From assembly GCA_003133205.1 (NCBI GenBank), contig PKWK01000121.1:1-19702 (forward strand): a stretch of DNA of 19,702 bases. Reading direction: 5' to 3'. Under the pieces are notes generated by a model. The model did not search any database. It saw only the letters and a list, made by a program, of their open reading frames with translations, and was not told where the DNA came from. Numbering within the stretch: position 1 is the first letter of the stretch; each line of letters starts with the position of its first letter. Positions 1 to 6,372 of this stretch are shown here, one piece after another. Origin of the DNA: Granulicella sp. (GTDB taxonomy: Bacteria > Acidobacteriota > Terriglobia > Terriglobales > Acidobacteriaceae). A program made the position numbers and the translations under genes.

Positions 1-498
1 CGCATGTTGCAGGCCGGCGAAGACCCCATGTACGTGGCGCGTCGCATCGTGCGCATGGCGGTCGAAGACGTCGGCCTGGCGGCGCCCGAAGCGCTCAACC
101 TCTGCCTGTCCGCTCGCGATGCGATGCACTTCCTCGGCTCACCCGAAGGCGACCTCGCGCTGGCTCAGGCGGTCGTCTACCTTGCGCTCGCGCCCAAGTC
201 GAACGCCGTCTACACCGCCTACGGAGCTGTCCTGGCCGACATCGAAGCCACCGCCGCGGAGCCCGTCCCACTGCACCTGCGCAACGCGCCCACCAAGCTG
301 ATGAAGTCGCTCGACTACGGCAAGGATTACCAGTACGCGCACGACGTCGAGGGCCGTGTCGCCGACATGGAATGTCTCCCACCGTCGCTGAGTAAGCGCC
401 GTTACTACCACCCCACCCAGGAAGGCCGCGAAAAGAATCTCGCACAGCGCATGGATGAGGTCAGGCGCATCCGCCATAGCAAACGCACCACTGAATGA
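1..498 (+). CDS. rarA: Replication-associated recombination protein A (RarA/MgsA), C-terminal part
   Basis: This is the last ~165 residues of a RarA/MgsA/WRNIP1-family AAA+ ATPase; the gene starts outside the window. In sequence: an in-frame stretch open from base 1 to TGA at 496-498. It contains the family's C-terminal helical tetramerisation region, seen as '[22 protein letters not shown]', then the '[22 protein letters not shown]' block, '[13 protein letters not shown]', and the 'YQYAHD' and '[11 protein letters not shown]' blocks that end almost all RarA proteins. The ATPase domain (Walker A and B) must lie upstream. Known role of the family: it acts at stalled replication forks and single-strand gaps together with SSB and RecA-pathway proteins. 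The first visible Met (base 4) is internal and not the start. The next gene is convergent, so this is probably the end of its transcript. Confidence is high for the family. Confidence 0.93.
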   Translation, partial: RMLQAGEDPMYVARRIVRMAVEDVGLAAPEALNLCLSARDAMHFLGSPEGDLALAQAVVYLALAPKSNAVYTAYGAVLADIEATAAEPVPLHLRNAPTKLMKSLDYGKDYQYAHDVEGRVADMECLPPSLSKRRYYHPTQEGREKNLAQRMDEVRRIRHSKRTTE

Positions 499-504
499 TC
501 GCGC

Positions 505-520
505 GTCGCCTCGAGGCGAC
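505..520. terminator. 16-bp perfect palindrome after rarA, possible terminator stem
   Basis: GTCGCCTCGAGGCGAC is a perfect inverted repeat beginning 7 bp after the rarA stop codon and lying between two convergent genes. As RNA it would fold into a 6-bp GC-rich stem with a UCGA loop. No T-run follows on either strand, so it is not a textbook intrinsic terminator. It may slow polymerase or simply protect the 3' end. The structure is seen; the role is inferred. Confidence 0.35.
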
Positions 521-585
521 TGCCCGGTCAGCTTTGGTCGCTGCCTCTATGTTTGGAAGAACCGCCTCTGACGTTGCGAGACGAT

Positions 586-1236
586 CTAGATCATCTCTGC
601 GTCTGCTCGGCGAATTCCTGCGCCTAGCAATATACAGAGGAAGCCGACGCCGGTGCCGGCCAACAGCAAGCTGGAGGGCTCGGAAACATCCCCGACGACA
701 GGCGGAGTCTCAGGCGGAACGAGAGGCACGAGGGGAACGACACCGGTAAGGGGCGGCCCGCCCAGAATTGGAGGCACGAATGGCCCGAGCGGCGGCCAGG
801 TGTCCTCGGGCGTGAGTTCTGCTACCTCCGGCGGGATCTCATCCGGAAAAGTGACCTGCGTGTTCTCCATGGGGGGAAAGTTGATGATCGGCGGCGGAGG
901 CTCTAAATTGACCTGCGTGAAGAGCAGATCGAGCGTCGATGGAATGATCGGAACGCTGCAGGCGAACTCCACCTTCTGTACCGACTCATTCTTGGTCATG
1001 ATGTACTTTGGCCGGTGGATATTCGGATTGGGCTTCCAGTTGGGATGGGCCAGGCGCCATTTGTCCCAGGCATCGGCGGTCGTTTTGCTGACGCGATTGC
1101 GAACCGGCTTCGTGATATAGGTTCGCACGAAGCGCTCGCAGGTGGCAGATGCGTGAACCGCCAGAACTCCAGCCGCTGCGGGGAGAAGTATGAACACGAC
1201 AACTGCGGCTTGAATCCGTATGCGGGTACTGCTCAT
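586..1236 (-). CDS. Exported proline-rich protein with PEP-CTERM-like sorting signal
   Basis: A 216-residue protein of no recognised enzymatic family. Residues 1-30 form a signal peptide (RIRIQ, a hydrophobic stretch, then a cleavage region ending near HASA). The middle (about 35-95) has an 'HPNWKPNPNIHRPKYI' stretch and two cysteines (33, 93). Residues 110-182 are extremely proline-rich (PPPPIINFPP, PPILGGPPL, PLVPPETPPV). The C-terminus reads SEPSS (185-189), then an about 18-residue hydrophobic helix, then RR (209-210): the three-part layout of PEP-CTERM signals, which exosortase/EpsH systems recognise for export and surface polysaccharide attachment. Here the first residue of the motif is Ser rather than Pro. 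The start is supported by a Shine-Dalgarno-like AAGGTAGG 6 bp upstream of the ATG. The proline-rich stretch probably acts as an extended stalk. Surface location is inferred; function is unknown. Confidence 0.8.
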   Translation of the reverse strand: MSSTRIRIQAAVVVFILLPAAAGVLAVHASATCERFVRTYITKPVRNRVSKTTADAWDKWRLAHPNWKPNPNIHRPKYIMTKNESVQKVEFACSVPIIPSTLDLLFTQVNLEPPPPIINFPPMENTQVTFPDEIPPEVAELTPEDTWPPLGPFVPPILGGPPLTGVVPLVPLVPPETPPVVGDVSEPSSLLLAGTGVGFLCILLGAGIRRADAEMI

Positions 1237-1628
1237 CAGGGGCCTACCTTCTATCTATTTACGCAAACTGCTCTTCAGCGGAAACCGCCTCCGCCCAATT
1301 CTCCGGCGGACTTTAGCTTAGATGCCGGCCCAGGCTTTTACGGTCGATAAGCAGACAGAATAGTGTGGAGGGTGACGTACGCGGTGCCGGCGGCACTCAA
1401 CTCTTTCCGTCTCTACCGGCCGGCAATGCATGGGTATTACTAATAAGTTAATCCCATCTTTTCAGGCCACGAGCGGACCGTCAACGAAAAAGGATTGAAC
1501 TGACCAGCCCACATGCCTTCGCATGGCTGATCTTCCGCAATACAACAAACCAACGCCTGGAAAACACTGGGCATTCGTGCTCGATGCCCTGAGCATGAAA
1601 GGTACCCCAGCTTGGCTGTTGATTGGAA

Positions 1629-1668
1629 TACCACTTATCGGTGGGAACTACCACTTATTGGGGGGAGG
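1629..1668. repeat. Two imperfect 20-bp tandem direct repeats
   Basis: TACCACTTATCGGTGGGAAC (1629-1648) is followed directly by TACCACTTATTGGGGGGAGG (1649-1668); 16 of 20 positions match. Just two copies are present, in non-coding DNA. No function can be assigned. Confidence 0.7.
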
Positions 1669-1672
1669 GAAT

Positions 1673-1703
1673 CGGCGGCTGCCCAGGGGAAGGGCTGCCG
1701 CCG
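1673..1703. terminator. GC-rich hairpin downstream of dsbD
   Basis: CGGCGGCTGCCC (1673-1684) and GGGCTGCCGCCG (1692-1703) are inverted arms with one T-T mismatch (11 of 12 paired) around a 7-nt loop. The hairpin lies 55 bp beyond the dsbD stop codon on the minus strand and is the strongest stem in the interval. No U-tract follows in the direction of dsbD transcription, so a Rho-independent terminator is possible but not classical. Confidence 0.4.
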
Positions 1704-1758
1704 GTCGTTCGATCGCCGCGCTAGTTTCCGTAGTGCACCGCGCATCCATGTTTTTTGT

Positions 1759-3927
1759 TTATTTGGCGTCGCGCTCAATCGCCTTCAGCACAAGGTCCTT
1801 GGTCAGCAACTCAGGCAACACATCCGCCACGCTCCCCGCTGCCGCCGGATAGAGCACGTAGGTCGGCACGCCCGCGCGGCCCACCGATGCGAGCTTCTCT
1901 GTAATCGCCGGGTCGCTGTTCGTCCAGTCCGCCTTCATCGTCACCACGTGGCCCTTGCGCAGCGCGCTCTCGACCTCTGCGGCCTTCAGCACCGCGCGCT
2001 CGTTGAACTGGCAGCTTAGACACCACGCCGCCGTGAAGTCGATGAACACCGGATGCCCTGCGGCTCGCGCTGCAAGCAGCGCCTGCTCGGAGTACGGCTG
2101 CCACACGACCTCCGTGGCATTCGCGACAGCGTTACTCGGCTGCGTGGAACTCGGTTGCTCGGCACGAGCCCTGGCTGCGGCACCGCGGGCCTGCGACAAA
2201 GGAATCGCCAGTCCTAGTGCAATCAGCGCGACTGCCGCGATTCCACTCGCCCACTTCGCCGGCCATCGGCCGAGTGCCCATCCCGCAATCGCGAGCATCA
2301 GGAAGCATGCGAGCAGCCACGCGATTTGGTCTACGCCCCCAGCCCCGCCTCCACCAGCCACCTGACCGTAGACCCAAGCCAGCCAGATCGCCGTCGCGAA
2401 CAGCGGCACTGCCGTAAGCTGCTTCAGCACCTCCATCCACGCGCCCGGCTTCGGCAGCACGCGCGTCCATGCAGGCTGAAAACTCAGCAGCACATACGGC
2501 AGAGCAAGCCCCAGCGCCAGCGCCGTAAACACCGCGAACGTCACGCCCGCAGTCTGCGCCAGCGCAAACCCAATCGCCGCGCCCATCAGCGGAGCGGTGC
2601 AGGGAGTTGCCACCACGGTCGCCAGCACGCCGGTAAAGAAGCTGCCCGCGTAGCCTTGCTTCTCGGCAAGCGAACCGCCCACCGACGTAAGCGAAAGCCC
2701 AATGTCGAACTGGCCCGCAAGAGAGAGCGCGAGGAAAAACATGAACGACGCCAGCACCGCAAGAAACACCGGCGACTGCAACTGGAATCCCCAGCCCGCG
2801 TGGCTCCCCGTAGCCCGCAGCACCAAGAGCACGGCCACGATTACCCAGAACGACACCAGAATTCCGAGCGCATACACCAGCCCATGCCGTCGCAGATGTC
2901 CGCGCTCCTGGCTCGAACTCTGGACCAGCGCAAGCCCCTTCAGGAACAGCACCGGAAAGACGCACGGCATCAGGTTCAAAATAATGCCACCGAGAAACGC
3001 CAGCCCAATGGCGCCCATCGGCGTTGAATTGCCGCCGGGCTTAGCGCGCATCACATTGTCCACCTGCACCACTGGCGCGCTCACGTCGTAGGCCACGCTG
3101 TCGGACAACTTGAATACTCCATGCAGCACAGCCGGCAACGCCGCCAGATCAGGCGAGCGCTTTACGTACAGCCGAATCCCATCCCGCTGCGGCTCGGTAT
3201 TCTGGTCCGCTGCATTCGCAATCAGGTCGGTGGGATCTTTATCGAAGGGATAAAACTCCGCGTCCTTCTCCCGATTGCCGTCGACCAGCGTCAACTCAAA
3301 CTGCTGTTGGTCGCCCCTGGCCGAAAACCTCATGCCGACAGGCAGCGGCTTTGGGATCAGCGTCATCGCCTCGCCCAGCGCGCCGACCTGCGGCTCCTGC
3401 GCAACCTGCGGCGCGCCGGGCTGCACCATCAAATCCAGCCCCAGATGCGCCTTCCCGGGAATGCACACCTGCGCGCACACCAGCCACGTGATTTGCGCAT
3501 CCAGATGCACTGGCCCGGCCGGCATCGTCGAAGCCGCCGAAAGCGTCACGGGAAACGCGACCTCGTCCTCGTATCCGAAATCCATGAACGGCCCGAGTGG
3601 AAGCCGCTCCGGAATAGGGAACTGCATCGGCCCCGCACTGATGCCATCCGGCAAACCCCACGCAATGTGCGGCGGCTCGCCCGAATCACCGGCGTTGATC
3701 CAGTAGACATGCCAGTGCTCGTCCATTGTGAGGATGAGCCCGACCTCCTGCGTCCCGCCCGGCGCAATCGCCGGCCCCAGCGCGACCAACTCCGCGGTCA
3801 GGTGCTGCGCCTTCACCGGCCCCGGCCCGCCGTCGCCGACCGCCGCAATCTGCGCGCGCGCGTTCGCTCCAGCGACCAAGCCGAAGATCGCCAGCACCAA
3901 AGCAAAGATAGTTTGCCGAATCCTCAC
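1759..3927 (-). CDS. dsbD: Thiol:disulfide interchange protein DsbD (protein-disulfide reductase)
   Basis: DsbD carries electrons from cytoplasmic thioredoxin across the inner membrane to periplasmic thiol proteins, for example for cytochrome c maturation and disulfide repair. All three family parts are visible (722 residues from the GTG at 3927). There is a signal peptide (VRIRQTIFALVLAIFGLVAG..ARAQ), then a periplasmic N-terminal domain with the cysteine pair in CAQVCIPGKAHL (about residues 151 and 155). Next comes a multi-helix membrane domain with one Cys in LMPCVFPVL (about 322) and one in ATPCTAPLMG (about 443). Last is a C-terminal thioredoxin-like domain with WCLSC (Cys 636 and 639) and a cis-Pro segment AGVPTYVLY. 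The frame stays open to a GTG at 4005. I prefer 3927 because the signal peptide begins there and a TACAAT box lies 7 bp before it. The CoA-binding gene lies upstream on the same strand. Confidence 0.93.
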   Translation of the reverse strand: MRIRQTIFALVLAIFGLVAGANARAQIAAVGDGGPGPVKAQHLTAELVALGPAIAPGGTQEVGLILTMDEHWHVYWINAGDSGEPPHIAWGLPDGISAGPMQFPIPERLPLGPFMDFGYEDEVAFPVTLSAASTMPAGPVHLDAQITWLVCAQVCIPGKAHLGLDLMVQPGAPQVAQEPQVGALGEAMTLIPKPLPVGMRFSARGDQQQFELTLVDGNREKDAEFYPFDKDPTDLIANAADQNTEPQRDGIRLYVKRSPDLAALPAVLHGVFKLSDSVAYDVSAPVVQVDNVMRAKPGGNSTPMGAIGLAFLGGIILNLMPCVFPVLFLKGLALVQSSSQERGHLRRHGLVYALGILVSFWVIVAVLLVLRATGSHAGWGFQLQSPVFLAVLASFMFFLALSLAGQFDIGLSLTSVGGSLAEKQGYAGSFFTGVLATVVATPCTAPLMGAAIGFALAQTAGVTFAVFTALALGLALPYVLLSFQPAWTRVLPKPGAWMEVLKQLTAVPLFATAIWLAWVYGQVAGGGGAGGVDQIAWLLACFLMLAIAGWALGRWPAKWASGIAAVALIALGLAIPLSQARGAAARARAEQPSSTQPSNAVANATEVVWQPYSEQALLAARAAGHPVFIDFTAAWCLSCQFNERAVLKAAEVESALRKGHVVTMKADWTNSDPAITEKLASVGRAGVPTYVLYPAAAGSVADVLPELLTKDLVLKAIERDAK

Positions 3928-3934
3928 GTCCTCG

Positions 3935-3940
3935 ATTGTA
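3935..3940 (-). promoter_or_regulatory. Possible -10 box (TACAAT) just upstream of dsbD
   Basis: On the minus strand TACAAT ends 7 bp before the GTG at 3927, so transcription starting the usual distance downstream would begin at or next to the start codon (a leaderless message). No good -35 is visible; the region 17-18 bp upstream reads about CAAACT. A GAGG lies only 2 bp from the GTG, too close for normal ribosome binding, which fits the leaderless idea. This is an inference. Confidence 0.3.
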
Positions 3941-4031
3941 GTTCGTCCGCAAACCTCAGTTTGTCGGGTGTTTGTCTGCAGGATGTCGTGATTCGTCGCT
4001 CGCACTCCGATGATCTCTCAGCGCCCGCGAT

Positions 4032-4445
4032 CTACGCGCCCTCGCGCCGCCGATGCTCAATCATGATGCACCGATCCATCACCACGTGAATTCCACCCTG
4101 CTCCGCGCGCTCCGCCGCTTCCAGGTTCACAATCCCTTGTTGCACCCACAAGTTCTTCAGTCCGAGCGCAAGCATCTCGTCCACTATGCCTGGAATCAGC
4201 GAGGGCACGCGAAACACATTCACCACATCCGGCTTCAGCGGCAGCTCTGCCAGCGACGCATAACTGCGCTCGCCCAACACCTTCTCGATCGAAGGGTTCA
4301 CCGGATAAATCTTGTACCCGTGCTGCTGCATGTACGCCGAAACATAATGGCTAGGCTTGCCCGGATTCTCCGACAGACCGACAACCGCAATCGTTCGCCC
4401 TCTACCATCGCCCAACATCTCGTCAATTACTGCAGGTTCGTTCAT
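4032..4445 (-). CDS. CoA-binding domain protein (YccU-like)
   Basis: A single-domain Rossmann-fold protein of the CoA_binding_2 family (YccU type), 137 residues from the ATG at 4445. In sequence: a nucleotide-binding first strand and loop 'TIAVVGLSENPGKPSHYVSAY', then 'GYKIYPVNP', 'SYASLAELP', 'DVVNVFRVP', 'LWVQQGIVN' and a final 'VVMDRCIMIEH', all in the family order. It is related to the N-terminal part of acyl-CoA synthetase/succinyl-CoA ligase alpha subunits but has no catalytic domain. The physiological role is unknown. Start choice: the frame also has an ATG at 4451, but GGAAGG abuts that codon. The same GGAAGG is 6 bp from the ATG at 4445, which is therefore more likely. dsbD follows downstream and the DinB-like gene precedes (23-bp gap), so the three may share a transcript. 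Confidence 0.88.
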   Translation of the reverse strand: MNEPAVIDEMLGDGRGRTIAVVGLSENPGKPSHYVSAYMQQHGYKIYPVNPSIEKVLGERSYASLAELPLKPDVVNVFRVPSLIPGIVDEMLALGLKNLWVQQGIVNLEAAERAEQGGIHVVMDRCIMIEHRRREGA

Positions 4446-4467
4446 TCCCATCCTTCCATTCTGGCCG

Positions 4468-4980
4468 TCACTTTTTCCATGCTCCCAGCAGCCGTCGCAG
4501 CACGATCAACTCGCCCACGTGGTACGCGTTGTGATCTGCGATCAGCAGCGCCTCGCGTAGCAGATTTTGCCCCGTGCCCCAAAGGAACGGCTTCGCAAGG
4601 TCCGCTTGAGGCCGCAGGATCAGCGCCTTGAACTTCTCCAGGTCCGCCTTGACCGCCGCGACCGACCGGTCCCAGGCCTCCGCCGATCCAGGCTCCGCAG
4701 CCTTCGGCCAATATGCCTCGGGCCATTCCATCGCCTGATATCCGCCCGTTGGCGGCGCGGAAAAGTCCAGGATGTCTCGCTGCGCAATCCGAATGTGCTC
4801 CAGAATCTGCCACGCCGAATACGGCAGGCCATTCGGCACAACCCCGCGCAGTTTCACCGGAAAATCGGCGACCGCATCCTCAAACGTCGCATGAGCCTGC
4901 CCGCCATCCAACAGGGCAACCAATTGCTTGCGAAGCTCCTCGCCCTCACTGCTCGACTTCTTCACGTCTGCCTTAGCCAT
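4468..4980 (-). CDS. DinB-fold (DinB/YfiT superfamily) protein
   Basis: A 170-residue four-helix-bundle protein of the DinB superfamily, which includes metal-dependent thiol transferases and many uncharacterised stress proteins. The expected metal-binding histidine triad is visible: His62 in 'AWQILEHIRIAQRDIL', and His150 and His154 in 'IADHNAYHVGELIVLRR' near the C-terminus. The helix-1 region (14-25) and the 'WPEAYWP' stretch (86-92) are typical of acidobacterial members. GAGGG lies 9 bp before the ATG. A 14-bp perfect palindrome sits 29-42 bp upstream of the start and could be an operator. Despite its name, the family is unrelated to DNA polymerase IV. The actual substrate cannot be read from the sequence. 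Confidence 0.85.
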   Translation of the reverse strand: MAKADVKKSSSEGEELRKQLVALLDGGQAHATFEDAVADFPVKLRGVVPNGLPYSAWQILEHIRIAQRDILDFSAPPTGGYQAMEWPEAYWPKAAEPGSAEAWDRSVAAVKADLEKFKALILRPQADLAKPFLWGTGQNLLREALLIADHNAYHVGELIVLRRLLGAWKK

Positions 4981-5008
4981 CTCGTTACGCCCTCGTCACT
5001 GCTCAATC

Positions 5009-5022
5009 TTGGATGCATCCAA
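5009..5022. promoter_or_regulatory. 14-bp perfect palindrome upstream of the DinB-fold gene
   Basis: TTGGATGCATCCAA is perfectly self-complementary and lies 29-42 bp upstream of the ATG at 4980 (minus strand). Position and symmetry suit a dimeric repressor (MarR/PadR-size site), but no regulator gene is nearby and the site occurs once in the window as far as I can see. It is a candidate operator only. Confidence 0.35.
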
Positions 5023-5031
5023 ACGCAAAAC

Positions 5032-5114
5032 CGATCACGGATTAAAGCGGATCAACACGGATGTAAAACAATGTGCATCTTTGAATCCGTTCTTATCTGC
5101 GTAATCCGTGGTCG
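5032..5114. repeat. Imperfect inverted-repeat element between prfB and the DinB-fold gene
   Basis: The outer arms CGATCACGGATTA (5032-5044) and TAATCCGTGGTCG (5102-5114) pair at 12 of 13 positions, with the odd one a G-U in RNA. The next 17 bp inward also pair partly. The motif CACGGAT recurs in direct and inverted orientation through the element. It lies at the 3' end of prfB (stop codon at 5127-5129), so as RNA it would form a long hairpin there. I recall similar ATCCGTG/CACGGAT intergenic elements in many environmental genomes, but that is from memory. Confidence 0.6.
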
Positions 5115-5126
5115 TCTTTCCGTCAG

Positions 5127-6258
5127 CTAAGCCACGTCGTCTTCCTCAATTGCCGCAGGCAGATTTCCCTCGCGCCGCATCCGTAGATACCCGCGGATGA
5201 ACGGCTCCAGGTCGCCATCCAGCACCTTGTCCACGTCTCCCACCTCGACCCGCGTCCGCAGGTCCTTCGCCATGCGGTACGGCTGCAACACGTAGCTGCG
5301 AATCTGCGACCCAAACCCAATCTCCAGCTTCGAGTCCTCAATCTTTCGAGTCGCTGCCTTCTTCTTGTCCAGCTCGTACTCATAGAGCTTCGACCGCATC
5401 ATCTTCATCGCGCGGTCCTTGTTTTTATGCTGCGAGCGCTCGTTCTGGCAGCCCGTCACCAGGCCCGTCGGAAGATGCGTAATTCGCACCGCCGAGTCGG
5501 TCGTATTCACATGCTGCCCGCCCTTGCCGCCCGAGCGATACGTATCGATGCGCAGGTCTTCCACTTTGATGTCGATCACGATGGTGTCGTCGATCTCCGG
5601 ACTCACAAACACGCTGGCGAAGCTTGTATGCCGCCGCTTCGCCTGGTCGAACGGCGAATTTCGCACCAGCCGATGTACGCCTGTCTCGCCACTCAGCAGC
5701 CCGAACGCAAACTCGCCGGTAATCGTAAACGTGGCCGACTTGATCCCCGCCTCATCGCCATCCTGAATCTCGTTGATCTCCGTTTTGAAGCCCTGCCGCT
5801 CAGCCCAACGCAGATACATGCGCATCAGCATCTCGGCCCAGTCCTGGCTCTCGGTCCCGCCCGCGCCCGGATGCACCGTGACAATCGCGTTCAGCGGATC
5901 GGTCTCGCCCGACAGCATCGTCTTCGATTCAAGCTTCTCCGAGAACTCCACCAGCGCCGGAATCTCGCGCTCGAGTTCAGGCTCAACCGCCTCGCCTTCC
6001 TTCGCCAGCTCGAAGTAAGCCTCGATGTCGTCCTGCCGCCGCGCAAGCTCCGCGTCATCGGCCAGCAACGTCTCCAGCCGCTTGCGGTCGCGCATCAACG
6101 GCTGCGACCGCGCCCCATCCGCCCACACCGCCGGATCGGAAATCTTCTCTTCAATCACCGCCAACTCGCGCTTCAGCCGAGCCGAGTCAAAGATACTCCC
6201 GCAGCTCGCGAACTCTATCGCGCACCGGGGAGTATCGGTATTCCAGATCATCAATCAT
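5127..6258 (-). CDS. prfB: Peptide chain release factor 2, with programmed +1 frameshift
   Basis: RF2 ends translation at UAA and UGA. The main frame shows the class-I release factor hallmarks: the stop-codon-reading tripeptide SPF in 'VRNSPFDQAKRRHTSF' (about residues 201-203), and the catalytic GGQ in 'SGGKGGQHVNTTDSAVR' (about 246-248). It ends with 'GSQIRSYVL' and 'DLRT.VE'. The gene begins at the ATG at 6258 (MIDDLEYRYSPV...) and reads 23 codons to an in-frame UGA at 6189-6187. After CTT the ribosome must skip one T (6189) and continue with GAC in the +1 frame (DSARLKREL..). The coding sequence is therefore 6258-6190 joined to 6188-5127, about 376 residues. Starting instead at the ATG at 6254 in the main frame would give an N-terminus (MMIWNTDTPR..) unlike any RF2. 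Low RF2 allows the shift, so the protein autoregulates its own synthesis. Confidence 0.96.
6186..6201 (-). promoter_or_regulatory. prfB recoding site (internal SD, CTT TGA C)
   Basis: Read on the minus strand the site is CGG GAG TAT CTT TGA C. GGAG can pair with the 16S anti-Shine-Dalgarno sequence and sits three bases before the slippery CTT, followed by the poor-context stop TGA C. This is the same architecture as the E. coli prfB site (AGGGGG, TAT, CTT, TGAC), with a somewhat weaker internal Shine-Dalgarno. Confidence 0.93.
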
Positions 6259-6297
6259 GTTTCAAGTTTACGGCATTCAGGGCCGCTCCATCCCAAA

Positions 6298-6340
6298 AGC
6301 CGTCATTCTGAGCGCAGATCAGAATCTCTGTATTCCTTTG
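6298..6340. repeat. Probable interspersed intergenic repeat (CATTCTGAGCG...TCTCTGTATT type)
   Basis: The interval between divergent prfB and the 256-residue gene contains GTCATTCTGAGCGCAGATCA followed by GAATCTCTGTATTCC. I recall a frequent acidobacterial intergenic element beginning TCATTCTGAGCG and containing GAATCTCTGTATT. The resemblance is from memory and could not be tested here. In one plus-strand frame it is read through as an open extension of the downstream gene, which would mislead start prediction. Confidence 0.45.
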
Positions 6341-6372
6341 ATCAGCCGCGGCTATGCTCTAAACTCACGTCT

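Larger units (their letters stand above)
1237..1758. other. Gene-free interval between the PEP-CTERM gene and dsbD
   Basis: About 520 bp with no convincing coding region. It contains the upstream region of the PEP-CTERM gene (1237-1330 on the minus strand, with a weak TAAATA -10-like box), an imperfect 20-bp tandem repeat at 1629-1668 and a hairpin at 1673-1703. A 64-codon minus-strand reading frame (1440-1634) and a plus-strand frame running into dsbD have neither a ribosome-binding site nor a family resemblance. Base composition from about 1420 to 1670 is slightly more AT-rich than in the genes. Confidence 0.6.

Noticed and set aside
495..749. 84-codon plus-strand frame overlapping the rarA stop
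   Set aside because: Arg-rich translation typical of an antisense shadow of the PEP-CTERM gene; no family resemblance.
653..1350. Two plus-strand frames (155 and 111 codons)
   Set aside because: They lie antisense to the PEP-CTERM gene, are low-complexity Gly/Ser or patchy, and lack ribosome-binding sites.
1440..1852. Small frames in the 1237-1758 interval and running into dsbD
   Set aside because: No Shine-Dalgarno, no recognisable protein character; the plus-strand frames continue antisense into dsbD.
2132..4089. Several long frames (up to 322 codons) across dsbD on both strands
   Set aside because: High G+C creates long open shadow frames; translations are Arg/Ala/Pro-rich and dsbD explains the region.
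6025..6372. N-terminal extension of the 256-residue protein
   Set aside because: These 116 codons cross prfB antisense and the intergenic repeat; protein-like sequence starts only at 6373.
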